Translations under genes and position numbers: made by a program
The notes under the pieces: generated by a model
The model's database searches: none
Told to the model about the DNA's origin: nothing
Seen by the model: only the letters and a program-made list of their open reading frames with translations
Part shown: positions 17,659-26,001 of the stretch, in pieces
Position numbering within the stretch: the first letter of the stretch is position 1
How the letters are laid out: the number at the start of each line of letters is the position of its first letter
Source of the DNA: an uncultured Acidobacteriia bacterium
GTDB taxonomy: Bacteria; Acidobacteriota; Terriglobia; Bryobacterales; Bryobacteraceae
Direction of reading: 5' to 3'
DNA: 64,000 nt
NCBI GenBank assembly: GCA_903875575.1
Contig: CAIQWJ010000104.1
Span: 1 to 64,000 of the forward strand

Positions 17659-18624
17659 TTACTTCTTGTGGATCAGAATGTTCCCGTTCATCGTCTGGAA
17701 CGTATACTCCGGTCCTCCTCCGTTGATCGTGCCCGTCACAGCTTTATCCACGGTGATCTTGTACTTCCCGCCTGCACGCGCTGCCACTCGATCCCGACTT
17801 CGCTGCGCCGCAGTCAGTTCCCTTTGCGCCGCCACCACTTCCGGATGGCTCCTGGTTCTCGATTTGAGAAGCTCCTGCAGCCTGGCCTCGGCCGCCGCAA
17901 TATCCTTATCCATCTGCGCCAGTTCCGGCGGCGTTGGCTGTCCCCGCGTATCCTCAATGATCGGCTTCGCTGCGTCCGCTTCCAGCTTCACGTCGAAGTC
18001 GCTGTAGATCGCTCCGTTATCCGTTTTCATCCGCAGCCGCGCCTTCGCATCCCCCGGCAGCGTCACATCCACCTTCCCGTTCAGCGACGTAAACGACATC
18101 GGCTTATTCCCCGTCACGCGTTCCATCGAGACCGTCACCCCGCCATTCAGCGTGTGCGCCACCACTGACCCGGATACATTCGTCATCGTAATCGACCCGT
18201 TCAGATTCTCCACTTCCAGATCCCCGTTGACGCCTGTCACTTCAATGCTGCCACCACTGACCGTCTTCAGCTGCAGATTCGTATTCGCCGGTGCCTCAAT
18301 CGTCAGATCCGCGCCCGCCCCCGCTCCGCCCGCCGAAATCGTCACTACATTGTGGTCTTCCTCCACGTTCAGCCCGGATCGGCTGCCGATGCGCTTCATT
18401 CCCGGAGGCGCGGCATCCTGATTGCGCGATCTTGAGCCGCCTTCGCTCGTCGTCACCACAAGATCCTTACCTGTCCCTCCCGTCACCCGAATGCTGCCGG
18501 AAACCAGATTCGCCTTCACTGTCACAGGCTGTGCCGGATTCGAAATCGGCACCGTGATCCTGTCCTGCGCCGCAGCACCCGCCACACAACAAACCGCGAC
18601 CGCAACTAAGTTATGAATTCGCAT
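17659..18624 (-). CDS. Secreted DUF4097-like beta-repeat protein, second copy
   Basis: 321 residues from ATG 18624, one base after the previous gene's TAG, so translation is coupled. A signal peptide (MRIHNLVAVAVCCVAGAAA) precedes repeated short strands of the DUF4097/DUF2807 type (VKANLVSGSIRVTG, LQLKTVSGGSIEVTGVNGDLEVENLNGSITMTNVSG, FTSLNGKVDVTLPG). A coiled-coil insert (AQMDKDIAAAEARLQELLKSR) interrupts the fold before a last strand pair. These right-handed beta proteins are common under ECF sigma control in this group; their role is unknown, possibly envelope sensing or adhesion. Confidence 0.75.
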   Translation of the reverse strand: MRIHNLVAVAVCCVAGAAAQDRITVPISNPAQPVTVKANLVSGSIRVTGGTGKDLVVTTSEGGSRSRNQDAAPPGMKRIGSRSGLNVEEDHNVVTISAGGAGAGADLTIEAPANTNLQLKTVSGGSIEVTGVNGDLEVENLNGSITMTNVSGSVVAHTLNGGVTVSMERVTGNKPMSFTSLNGKVDVTLPGDAKARLRMKTDNGAIYSDFDVKLEADAAKPIIEDTRGQPTPPELAQMDKDIAAAEARLQELLKSRTRSHPEVVAAQRELTAAQRSRDRVAARAGGKYKITVDKAVTGTINGGGPEYTFQTMNGNILIHKK

Positions 18625-18625
18625 C

Positions 18626-19486
18626 CTACTTCGCTCCCTTTTTAATCTGAATCGCAGCATTCACCGTTTCCAGCCGGATATGCGGCCCTCCCGCGCCTAC
18701 CCTGATATGCGACTCCCCGCGGTTCTTATAAACGAATCGCCCATTCTCTTTCGTCGCCGCACCAGTCCCTGATGCCACCATGGTCGACTCAAAATCCGTG
18801 AACATGCCGCCGTTCACCGTCTTCAGGTCGAAGTCCGCCGCCAGGTTCGCCGGGAACGTCAACTCGATCCGCCCGTTCACCGACGTAAACGCACTATCCA
18901 CCTTCGGGCTCTCGCGGAACGAGACCACATTCGCCCCATTCACTGCCGCCGCCGTGCCCGACCCCGCCATATCCGTCATCGCAATCGCGCCATTCACGCT
19001 CCTGACGTCAAACGCACCCGAAGTTTCCCGTGCCGTCACCCCGCCATTCACCGTCCGCAAATGCAGCGCCGTCTCGCGCGGCACGTGTACCGTAATCTCA
19101 TAGCTCACCGAATAGTGCCGATCCGAATTCTCATGGAACCCGTGATAGTCGCTCGACCGGTTGTTTTTGCCGCGATACGGGCCGTTCTCGTAAATCTGCG
19201 CCGTCCCGTCCTTCTCGTTCAGGTCCAGCGCGACTTCCTTCTTCGCCCGCGTCATCTCTTCGGCGTTCAGGGCGCGAATCACGCGCTCACCCTCCACCCG
19301 CAAGGTGCCTCCCGCGCCGTCGCCGATCACCGTGACGTTGCCGCTGATCAAATCCACATCGAGCGTCTTATCGCCGCTGAAAGTATGCCGAACCGGCTCG
19401 CGATCCTCCACCTTGTAATCCTGAGAAGAAGCTGCGCCAAGCAGGGCCGCCAGTCCAACAATGCCGAAGCATAATCTGTAATTCAT
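18626..19486 (-). CDS. Secreted DUF4097-like beta-repeat protein, first copy
   Basis: 286 residues from ATG 19486, preceded by AAAGG. A signal peptide (MNYRLCFGIVGLAALLGAASS) is followed by the same repeated pattern as its neighbour (VDLISGNVTVIGDG, LHLRTVNGGVTARETSGAFDVRSVNGAIAMTDM, FTSVNGRIELTFPA, IRLETVNAAIQIKK). The two genes look like a tandem duplication that has diverged. It lies 53 bases after the anti-sigma gene on the same strand, and that gap contains a widespread dispersed repeat (19502-19530). Confidence 0.75.
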   Translation of the reverse strand: MNYRLCFGIVGLAALLGAASSQDYKVEDREPVRHTFSGDKTLDVDLISGNVTVIGDGAGGTLRVEGERVIRALNAEEMTRAKKEVALDLNEKDGTAQIYENGPYRGKNNRSSDYHGFHENSDRHYSVSYEITVHVPRETALHLRTVNGGVTARETSGAFDVRSVNGAIAMTDMAGSGTAAAVNGANVVSFRESPKVDSAFTSVNGRIELTFPANLAADFDLKTVNGGMFTDFESTMVASGTGAATKENGRFVYKNRGESHIRVGAGGPHIRLETVNAAIQIKKGAK

Positions 19487-19501
19487 ATTTGCCTTTGTCC
19501 G

Positions 19502-19530
19502 ATCCGTGTTCATCTGTGTCCATCTGTGGC
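19502..19530. repeat. Dispersed 'ACAGATGRAC'-type short repeat
   Basis: On the minus strand the segment reads as imperfect ~10-base units (CACAGATGGAC, ACAGATGAAC, ACGGAT). From memory, this sequence family recurs between genes in many environmental genomes and is often mis-translated as 'QMDTDEHG'-like peptides. Here it occupies the gap between the anti-sigma gene and the first DUF4097 gene and artificially extends the latter's open frame. Only one copy was noticed in this window. Confidence 0.6.
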
Positions 19531-19539
19531 AAAGGGTTT

Positions 19540-20334
19540 TCACTGCCCCAACTGCCGCACTGCATAACCAGCCCGTTCCCGTACCGTCGGATTCACATCC
19601 GGCCGCGCCACCAGATCCCGCATCACGCCCACAGCGTTCTTATCCCGCGCATCCACCAGGTAATCGATCAGCGCGGCCTGCACCATCGGCGAATCCTGCT
19701 GCACCAGCGCCTGCTGCATGGAGTTGCGAACCCGCATGTCCCCGGCCACTTTACTCAGCGCGTCCACCGCCGCCAGTCGCACATTCACGTTCGAATCCCG
19801 GTTCACAGCCTGTACCAGCGCATCCACCACCTGCGTTTCCATCTGCGGCATCCGCGCACTGTAATCCACCCCACGCAGCCGTTCTGTCGCGGATTGCTGC
19901 TGCAACAAAGACAGCGCCACCATCTCTTTCGTGCTCGCTACCTCATCCCGCAACCGCGACACCTCATCGCGCTCCACGCGCCCACGCTCCAGCAGCGACC
20001 CCGCACCCAACCCAACCGCCAGACACAACCCGGCAATCGCCATCTGCCACGCCGGTTGCGACGGCCAGATCTTTTTCCACCACGGCAACTGAGGCCGCGC
20101 CGCAAGAAACGTATCGAGCGTCCGCTCAAACCGCATCCGCATCATCGGACTGGGCTCCGGCACCGGCAAGTCCCCCAGCCGCCCCCACATCGTACCCAGC
20201 GCTGCCATCTCCGCCGCGCACTCAGCGCAACCCTCCAGATGCATCTGCAATGCCAACGCCGACGCCTCATCCTGCTCAGCCATCCACGCCCCGGCCATCA
20301 ACTCCCGCGCGCGTTCACAACCTGGTTCCATCAC
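19540..20334 (-). CDS. Zinc-finger anti-sigma factor with HEAT-repeat periplasmic domain
   Basis: 264 residues. The N-terminal ZAS-type zinc finger (H32-(x)3-C36-(x)2-C39) should bind the ECF sigma factor encoded upstream. A membrane helix (about 95-113, MAIAGLCLAVGLGAGSLL) separates it from a C-terminal domain with HEAT-like units (NVNVRLAAVDALSKVAGD, SPMVQAALIDYLVDARD, NPTVRERAGYAVRQLG). HEAT repeats as the sensor half of an anti-sigma factor are unusual. The start GTG 20334 overlaps the sigma stop; ATG 20331 is an alternative. Confidence 0.82.
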   Translation of the reverse strand: MMEPGCERARELMAGAWMAEQDEASALALQMHLEGCAECAAEMAALGTMWGRLGDLPVPEPSPMMRMRFERTLDTFLAARPQLPWWKKIWPSQPAWQMAIAGLCLAVGLGAGSLLERGRVERDEVSRLRDEVASTKEMVALSLLQQQSATERLRGVDYSARMPQMETQVVDALVQAVNRDSNVNVRLAAVDALSKVAGDMRVRNSMQQALVQQDSPMVQAALIDYLVDARDKNAVGVMRDLVARPDVNPTVRERAGYAVRQLGQ

Positions 20335-20900
20335 GACGCTTTCTCCTTCCGTAATTCGTGAAACACCTGCCCCATTTCCTTCATAGCGCGAAACACCCGC
20401 ACCTTCACGGTGCCGGGCTCGCAGCCTACAATCCGTCCAATTTCTTCGTAAGTCAAACCCTGAAACCGGCTCAGCACGATCAGTTCGCGCTTCTCGTCCG
20501 GCAAGCCCCGCAGCGCCTTGTGCAGCAACGCCAGATCCTGCTGCTTCACAACGGAATCGAGCGGCGTGGGCCTTGTGCTTTCCACCAACTCCATCTGCCC
20601 CTCAACCGCCGGAATCTCCAGCCTGTGCCGCTTCGTGTGATCCGTGAAGACATTGCGCGCGATCCGGTACATCCACGCTTCAAACAACTCTCCGGCCCTA
20701 TAAGTTTGCCGATACCGCATCATTCGGAGAAACACCTCATGAGTCAGATCTTCCGCCGGTGCCTGCCGCCCCACCATGCGAAAAAAGAAACGGAACAGCT
20801 GACGGTTCCGGCGCGCGTAGATCTCGCTCATCGCCGCCAGATCGCCGCCCGCCACCGCCACCATCAGTTCGTGGTCTGTGTTTCCGTTCACCGTGTTCAT
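20331..20900 (-). CDS. ECF-type RNA polymerase sigma factor
   Basis: 189 residues. Region 2 ([55 protein letters not shown]) and region 4 ([44 protein letters not shown]) are both complete. It heads a four-gene minus-strand operon with a zinc-finger anti-sigma factor and two DUF4097-like proteins, which are its probable targets as well as partners. Direct repeats immediately upstream (20927-20962) may be its own promoter or operator. Confidence 0.92.
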   Translation of the reverse strand: MNTVNGNTDHELMVAVAGGDLAAMSEIYARRNRQLFRFFFRMVGRQAPAEDLTHEVFLRMMRYRQTYRAGELFEAWMYRIARNVFTDHTKRHRLEIPAVEGQMELVESTRPTPLDSVVKQQDLALLHKALRGLPDEKRELIVLSRFQGLTYEEIGRIVGCEPGTVKVRVFRAMKEMGQVFHELRKEKAS

Positions 20901-20926
20901 TCAGGTTAACCGCGCGGCCGGGCAAA

Positions 20927-20962
20927 GGTTACAGTGGATTTTCAGGCACGGGTTACAGTGGA
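20927..20962 (-). promoter_or_regulatory. Candidate control region with direct repeats before the ECF sigma gene
   Basis: GGTTACAGTGGA occurs at 20927-20938 and again at 20951-20962, starts 24 bases apart. On the minus strand this gives two TCCACTGTAACC copies upstream of the sigma ATG at 20900. TGTAACC resembles the AAC-containing -35 elements of ECF promoters, which fits autoregulation. The region is shared with the divergent dcm gene. No clear -10 element was identified. Confidence 0.4.
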
Positions 20963-20971
20963 ATCTTACTG

Positions 20972-21970
20972 ATGCCCGCCCCCTTCACTTTTATAGATCT
21001 TTTTGCCGGCATCGGCGGCTTCCGCGTCGCTCTCGAAAAACTGGGCGGCGAGTGTCTCTTCTCTTCCGAATGGGACAAGTATTCCCGTCAGACCTACGAA
21101 GCCTGGTTCGGCGAGGCCCCCCACGGCGATATCAACCAGATCAACATCGCAGCCATCCCGGATCACGACCTCCTGGCTGCCGGCTTCCCCTGCCAGCCCT
21201 TCTCCCTCGCCGGAGTCTCCAAGAAGAACAGCCTCGGCCGGGAACACGGCTTCCGCGACGCCACCCAGGGCACCCTCTTCTTCCGCCTCGCCGAAATCAT
21301 CGAAGCCAAACGCCCCTCCGCCATCCTGCTCGAAAACGTGAAGAACCTCCGCTCGCACGATAAAGGCCGCACCTGGCGCGTCGTCCGCGACACGCTCGAA
21401 GAACTGGACTACTGGGTCTTCACCGACGTCATCGACGCCGCCGGCTGGGTCCCGCAACATCGCGAACGCGTCTATATCGCAGGTTTCGACCGCCGCCGCT
21501 TCCCCGGCCTCCCGGACTTTCGCTTCCCCTCGCCGCCGCCGTCCCGCCCGGCATTCGGCGACATTCTGGAGTCCTCGCCAAGCCCCAAATACACACTCAC
21601 CGAGCACCTCTGGGAATACCTGCAGGCCTACGCTGAAAAACACCGCGCCAAAGGCAACGGCTTCGGCTTCGGTCTGGCCGACCCCAAAGGCGTCTCCCGC
21701 ACCCTCAGCGCCCGCTATTACAAGGATGGCGCCGAAATCCTCATCGCACAGGGCACCGACATACCGCCGCGCCGCCTGACCCCGGCGGAATGCGCCCGCC
21801 TGATGGGCTTCGACATCACGCACGGCAGGAAAATCGTAGTCTCGGACACCCAGGCCTACCGGCAATTCGGCAACGCCGTCGTGCCGAAGGTGATTGAAGC
21901 CATCGGCAGGCAGATCGTCGAAGTTCTGGAAAGCCCGCCCCGGCCCGCCGCCGTCTTCGAGCTCACGTGA
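20972..21970 (+). CDS. dcm: DNA cytosine-5 methyltransferase
   Basis: 332 residues. Motif I is [15 protein letters not shown], motif IV contains the catalytic cysteine C74 in GFPCQPFS, motif VI is ILLENVKNL, motif VIII is [10 protein letters not shown], and motifs IX-X ([29 protein letters not shown]) close the fold. ATG 20972 starts right at the conserved domain. It is followed with a GTGA overlap by a vsr gene, as for Dcm/Vsr. No restriction endonuclease gene is adjacent, so it acts as an orphan methylase or has lost its partner. The recognition sequence cannot be inferred. Confidence 0.92.
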   Translation: MPAPFTFIDLFAGIGGFRVALEKLGGECLFSSEWDKYSRQTYEAWFGEAPHGDINQINIAAIPDHDLLAAGFPCQPFSLAGVSKKNSLGREHGFRDATQGTLFFRLAEIIEAKRPSAILLENVKNLRSHDKGRTWRVVRDTLEELDYWVFTDVIDAAGWVPQHRERVYIAGFDRRRFPGLPDFRFPSPPPSRPAFGDILESSPSPKYTLTEHLWEYLQAYAEKHRAKGNGFGFGLADPKGVSRTLSARYYKDGAEILIAQGTDIPPRRLTPAECARLMGFDITHGRKIVVSDTQAYRQFGNAVVPKVIEAIGRQIVEVLESPPRPAAVFELT

Positions 21971-22386
21971 CGGACGTCCACACCCCCGCCCAGCGCAGCT
22001 ACAACATGTCGCGCATTCAGGGCCGCGACACCAAACCCGAACTTCTCGTCCGCCGCCTGCTCCACGGCTTAGGCTTTCGCTACCGCCTGCACGTCAAAGA
22101 TCTCCCCGGCAAGCCCGACCTCGTCTTCCCCCGCTCGAAAGCCATCCTGTTCGTGCACGGCTGTTTCTGGCACATGCACCGCTGCAAATACGGCAAACCC
22201 GCCCCTGCTACGAACAAAACGTTTTGGGCGGAAAAGCGACGCTCCAACGTCGACCGAGATAAGCGCAATCGACGCCAACTCCGCGCCGCCGGCTGGCAGG
22301 TTTTCGAGATCTGGGAATGCCAGACGCGCGAACCCGAAACCATGCGGGCAAAACTGACGAAATTGATCGAACTCCTCGGAGCCTAA
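21967..22386 (+). CDS. vsr: Very short patch repair endonuclease Vsr
   Basis: 139 residues. Vsr nicks at T:G mismatches formed by deamination of 5-methylcytosine, here those made by the overlapping methyltransferase. Diagnostic parts are the N-terminal [33 protein letters not shown], the catalytic [24 protein letters not shown] with D and the HGCFWHxHxC zinc-type motif, and [25 protein letters not shown]. The start GTG 21967 overlaps the methylase stop by 4 bases; the end shares CTAA with the convergent gene. Confidence 0.93.
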   Translation: MTDVHTPAQRSYNMSRIQGRDTKPELLVRRLLHGLGFRYRLHVKDLPGKPDLVFPRSKAILFVHGCFWHMHRCKYGKPAPATNKTFWAEKRRSNVDRDKRNRRQLRAAGWQVFEIWECQTREPETMRAKLTKLIELLGA

Positions 22387-22715
22387 CGCACAGGGGCAGG
22401 AGGCTGCGCTGCCGGATCCGCAGGCGCGGGCGCAGGCGGCGGAGTCGGCGCATTCGGCATCCCTGGCCGATTCGGATCCTGGATCGGCTTATTCGGATCA
22501 GGCACGGTCGGCACCTTCGGAGGACGCGGCGCATCGGGTTTCGGCAACGGAGCGTTGGGATCCTGAATCGGCAACTGAGACCCCGGCACCGGCACGCTCG
22601 GTGCATTTGGCGGCGTGGGCCCCGCCTGCCCGAACACGTCGCCCACATTGCTCAGGCTCACCACCATCAGCGATATCGCCAGCAGTCTGTGCGAAAACAC
22701 GAATCGTCTCTTCAT
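22383..22715 (-). CDS. Secreted proline-rich small protein
   Basis: 110 residues from ATG 22715. A signal peptide (MKRRFVFSHRLLAISLMVVSLSNVGDVFGQ) is followed by a Pro/Asn/Asp-rich extended segment with DPN-type repeats (QDPNAPLPKPDAPRPPK, PDPNKPIQDPNRP) and an Ala/Pro tail. Such segments are natively extended and often span or decorate the cell wall. It starts 64 bases after the end of the large DUF2339 gene on the same strand and may be co-transcribed. Function unknown. Confidence 0.6.
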   Translation of the reverse strand: MKRRFVFSHRLLAISLMVVSLSNVGDVFGQAGPTPPNAPSVPVPGSQLPIQDPNAPLPKPDAPRPPKVPTVPDPNKPIQDPNRPGMPNAPTPPPAPAPADPAAQPPAPVR

Positions 22716-22778
22716 GGCAGATCTCCGCTCCACTCCCTGCACGCGGACTGCCATGCAGAGCAGGTGCGGCACTCGCGC

Positions 22779-25700
22779 TCACAAAATCCGCCGCACCTGC
22801 TCCCGAAACCGACTGTAAATCCAGCTCACTCCCAGCAAAATCAGCCCCAGCACGATAAACGACAGGATCCGAAACGGCGTCTCCAGATTCCGCAAATCCC
22901 GCAAAAACAACTTCAGCGTGCAGCCCAGCACCAGCCCCAGCCCCTGCAGCCGGAAGATCCGGTCCCGCAACGCGAACCCCGCGCTCAGCAGCACCAGCCC
23001 CTCCAGCCCCCACGCCACCGTCAACACACTCCCCGATACCGCGTTGTAAAGCACCGCTCCCATCAGCGCCGTCGCCACCAGACTGAAACCCGTCGCCGGT
23101 CTCTGGTCTTCCACCTCCCGCACTACAAATCGCGCCACGTACAGCATCGCCACCACAGGCAACGAAACCTCCAGCCGCACCGGCAAAAGATCGAACAACA
23201 TCGCCGCCGCCAGCGCCGTCGACGCCAAGGCATAACCCTGTAGCCGGAAACTGCGCTCCCCGCTCCTGACTCCGTAGATCAACAACGCCAGCGCGCCAGC
23301 CGCCCACCACACCGCCACATCCCGACTCCCCGCCGCCACCCACGTCAGCGCCAGGAATGTACCCAGCGCACACCAGCCCACCAACGTCGCGGTTTCCACT
23401 CTCTCCATAGAACTCAAACGCGCCTTCAGCCAGTAAAGCCCGCCAATAAACACCGGAATCGTGTACAGCCGGGTCGATGCATCACCCAGGTCCACGAACA
23501 ACACCCGCCCGTACGCCAGCGTGACCTCACCCAACGCCACCCACACCATCGCGGCCAGCGAAAACCGTCGAGTCAATTCCACCAAACCCAGCGCGACCGC
23601 GAGCCACACCAGCGAAACCATCGGCAGCGGTACCAGCAACCACACGGATACCGTCGCCGCCGCCATCGCAACCAGTCCCATCACATCCCGTATCAGTTCG
23701 TCGATTGCCGAAGCATTTCCCCGCGATGACAACCGAACCGCGCTCCAGGTGCTGCACCCAAACGCCACCACATAGGTCGCCCACACGGCAAACTGCGGCC
23801 AGTGCACAAGGTCACTCAGGTGGGTCGTCAAAACTCCCATTGCAGCCACAGCCACCATCGCCGGGAAGTACCGCCGAAACACCTCCAGCACCGCCACCGA
23901 CAGCAGGCACCACGCGATCCCCAGATACTCCACCGGCACCACCAGCCACAACAACAACGCCGCCAGCACAACCACAGCCCCCTCACTCCCAAGGCTCGCC
24001 AGCCGCTTCTCCCGCACTCCGGTCTCGCCCCACTTCAGCGAGACCACAACACCGCAAGCCAGACCCAGGCAAACCGCCACAGGTTCCCACTGTTGCGCCG
24101 CAGCCCAACAAAACCCGCCAGCCATCAGCGCATACCCCTGCATCCGAAACTCAATCGCTCTTCGATACAGCCCGGTCTGGAGTAACACAAACCCGAACGC
24201 CGCCCACGCCACACCTGCCCAGTTGTGCGAGAACTCAGCCGCCGCCACCAGCGCCATCAACCCCGCCGCCACACTGGTAAACACCGCACCCATCCACGTC
24301 GCACCCATCCGCCGAATCTCGCGATTCACATAGAACAGCCCGCCATGCAGCAACGCGACCGGACTCCAGTTCCGGAAAACATGCCCCCAAACTTCCGTCC
24401 CCTGCGTCGCATCCGCCGCAAGGCCAAGCCGCAGCAACGACACCCCAAATCCACCGCAGCCCAGCCCGCGCAGAAATGCCGACCCCAGCCCAGCCCCCAC
24501 CAGATAAATCACCTCCGTCTCCATCGCGAACGCGAAGCTGCTCCACACTCCCTGCACCTGCCCGAAGATTGACATCCCCTCCAGCACTGCCGCAATCAGC
24601 GTCGCGCCTTCGAAACTACCCGCATTCAGCCGCTCCACCAACCCGCCGTCAATCGAATCCGGCCGCCGCACCACGTATCGCACCACCGCGCTCCCCAGAT
24701 ACAAAGCAGCCCCGTACGACGCCGCCAGCCACAACTCACCCGGCGCATGCGCAGCCCACGCCCCATACGACATGGCAAGGAATCCCAGCGCATTCAACGG
24801 CCCGATCCACTCAACGCCTCCCGCCGCCACCCGACGCCGCATCCGCAGCCAGTCGAACGCCTCAAACAACACCCAGTAAGTCAGCAGCAGCGCCTGCGAC
24901 TCCAGCAGCTCCGCATGAGCGTCCGCCTTCGACATACACGTCAGATAAGTAGCCGCCGTCCCAAACACCGCCATCCCATACCAGTCGAAACGATAGGCCA
25001 GATAGAGAATCGACGCCGCCATCGGCACCAGACTCAGCACCGCAAAAGGAGTCTCCGGCGTAATCGCCAGCGCGGCAAACGCCGCAAAGTAAGTGATCCC
25101 CGTAATCGCCTGCACCCGATACCGCAGCGAATGCGCAATCATCCCGCACGCCACACCCAGCAGCACCAGCGACCCCACAAACGGATTCTCAACAATCCGC
25201 GTCGCCGGCACCGCGTAGATCGCATAAGCCGTCGCATACATCGCCGCCCACCCGGCCCCGATTAACCCCCGCGAGAAAACCGTGAACTTCGGCTGCGTCT
25301 CCAGCCTCACACCCGTCGCCAACAGCGCCAGACTCAGCACAATCGACCCCGTCGCGCGCCCCATCGGTCCCACATGCCCAAACGAATACCCCAGGAAAAG
25401 CGCAATCCCGATCACCAGCACCACGGCGCCGATCTTATTCAGCAGGCTCCCGCCCACCAGCGCCTCCCACTCGTCGTTACCCAGCCACCCGCGAATCCGA
25501 TCCCCCAGTCCTGGCTCCGCCACCACCGGCGCAGGCAACGAAATCGGGGCGGCCACCACAATCGGCTCCGGCACAGGCACCACCACCGGCTCCGGGATGA
25601 ATGCGGTTGCGACCGGCATCGCTACTATGACCGGTATCGCCACTTCCTCCACAACCGGGTTCGGGGCCACAGGAACGTTCCGAACCTCCCGCGCCGCCCG

Positions 25701-25889
25701 CCCTTCCAACTCCCGCACCCGCTCCAGCAGCAGCCGAAACTCATCCGGCGTCGGCCCCCACTTCCGCTCCACCTCCAACAGCCCAATCCGCATCGCCAAC
25801 TCACCCGCCCGCCGACGCATAGCCGCAACTCCCCAAATCGAAATGCCGAGCGGCGTCAGCAGGATCAAGAGCACGAACAGTGGGATCAT
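22779..25889 (-). CDS. DUF2339 large polytopic membrane protein
   Basis: 1036 residues from ATG 25889. An N-terminal membrane helix is followed by a short coiled coil (PTPDEFRLLLERVRELEGR), a Val/Pro/Ile-rich linker (about 65-125) and then more than twenty hydrophobic helices beginning RGWLGNDEWEALVGGSLLNKIGAVVLVIGIALFLGYSF, the DUF2339 signature. The biochemical role of this family is unknown. An in-frame ATG at 25931 would add 14 residues. A candidate sigma-54 promoter lies between these two starts, and the divergent neighbour is a sigma-54 activator, which favours the shorter start if that promoter is used. Confidence 0.8.
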   Translation of the reverse strand: MIPLFVLLILLTPLGISIWGVAAMRRRAGELAMRIGLLEVERKWGPTPDEFRLLLERVRELEGRAAREVRNVPVAPNPVVEEVAIPVIVAMPVATAFIPEPVVVPVPEPIVVAAPISLPAPVVAEPGLGDRIRGWLGNDEWEALVGGSLLNKIGAVVLVIGIALFLGYSFGHVGPMGRATGSIVLSLALLATGVRLETQPKFTVFSRGLIGAGWAAMYATAYAIYAVPATRIVENPFVGSLVLLGVACGMIAHSLRYRVQAITGITYFAAFAALAITPETPFAVLSLVPMAASILYLAYRFDWYGMAVFGTAATYLTCMSKADAHAELLESQALLLTYWVLFEAFDWLRMRRRVAAGGVEWIGPLNALGFLAMSYGAWAAHAPGELWLAASYGAALYLGSAVVRYVVRRPDSIDGGLVERLNAGSFEGATLIAAVLEGMSIFGQVQGVWSSFAFAMETEVIYLVGAGLGSAFLRGLGCGGFGVSLLRLGLAADATQGTEVWGHVFRNWSPVALLHGGLFYVNREIRRMGATWMGAVFTSVAAGLMALVAAAEFSHNWAGVAWAAFGFVLLQTGLYRRAIEFRMQGYALMAGGFCWAAAQQWEPVAVCLGLACGVVVSLKWGETGVREKRLASLGSEGAVVVLAALLLWLVVPVEYLGIAWCLLSVAVLEVFRRYFPAMVAVAAMGVLTTHLSDLVHWPQFAVWATYVVAFGCSTWSAVRLSSRGNASAIDELIRDVMGLVAMAAATVSVWLLVPLPMVSLVWLAVALGLVELTRRFSLAAMVWVALGEVTLAYGRVLFVDLGDASTRLYTIPVFIGGLYWLKARLSSMERVETATLVGWCALGTFLALTWVAAGSRDVAVWWAAGALALLIYGVRSGERSFRLQGYALASTALAAAMLFDLLPVRLEVSLPVVAMLYVARFVVREVEDQRPATGFSLVATALMGAVLYNAVSGSVLTVAWGLEGLVLLSAGFALRDRIFRLQGLGLVLGCTLKLFLRDLRNLETPFRILSFIVLGLILLGVSWIYSRFREQVRRIL

Positions 25890-25900
25890 GCCGCAATATT

Positions 25901-25916
25901 TGCACGAAAGTGCCCA
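25901..25916 (-). promoter_or_regulatory. Candidate sigma-54 promoter for the DUF2339 gene
   Basis: On the minus strand a TGG at 25916-25914 and a TGCA at 25904-25901 place the essential GG and GC exactly 10 bases apart. The -24 side (TGGGCA) and -12 side (GTGCA) match TGGCAC/TTGCA only partly. The GC lies 12 bases before ATG 25889, implying a leaderless message. The divergent gene at 26002 encodes a sigma-54 activator. Confidence 0.35.
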
Positions 25917-26001
25917 CTCCGAACCAACCATTCTTCAGCGACTTACAGGCACAAAGCCGCCCTCTATGTACAAGCAACGTACCTTCATATACAATTCCTG
26001 C

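Noticed and set aside
17744-17752. TTATCCACG, one mismatch from a DnaA box
   Set aside because: Single copy inside a coding sequence and 10 kb from the skew change; not evidence of an origin.
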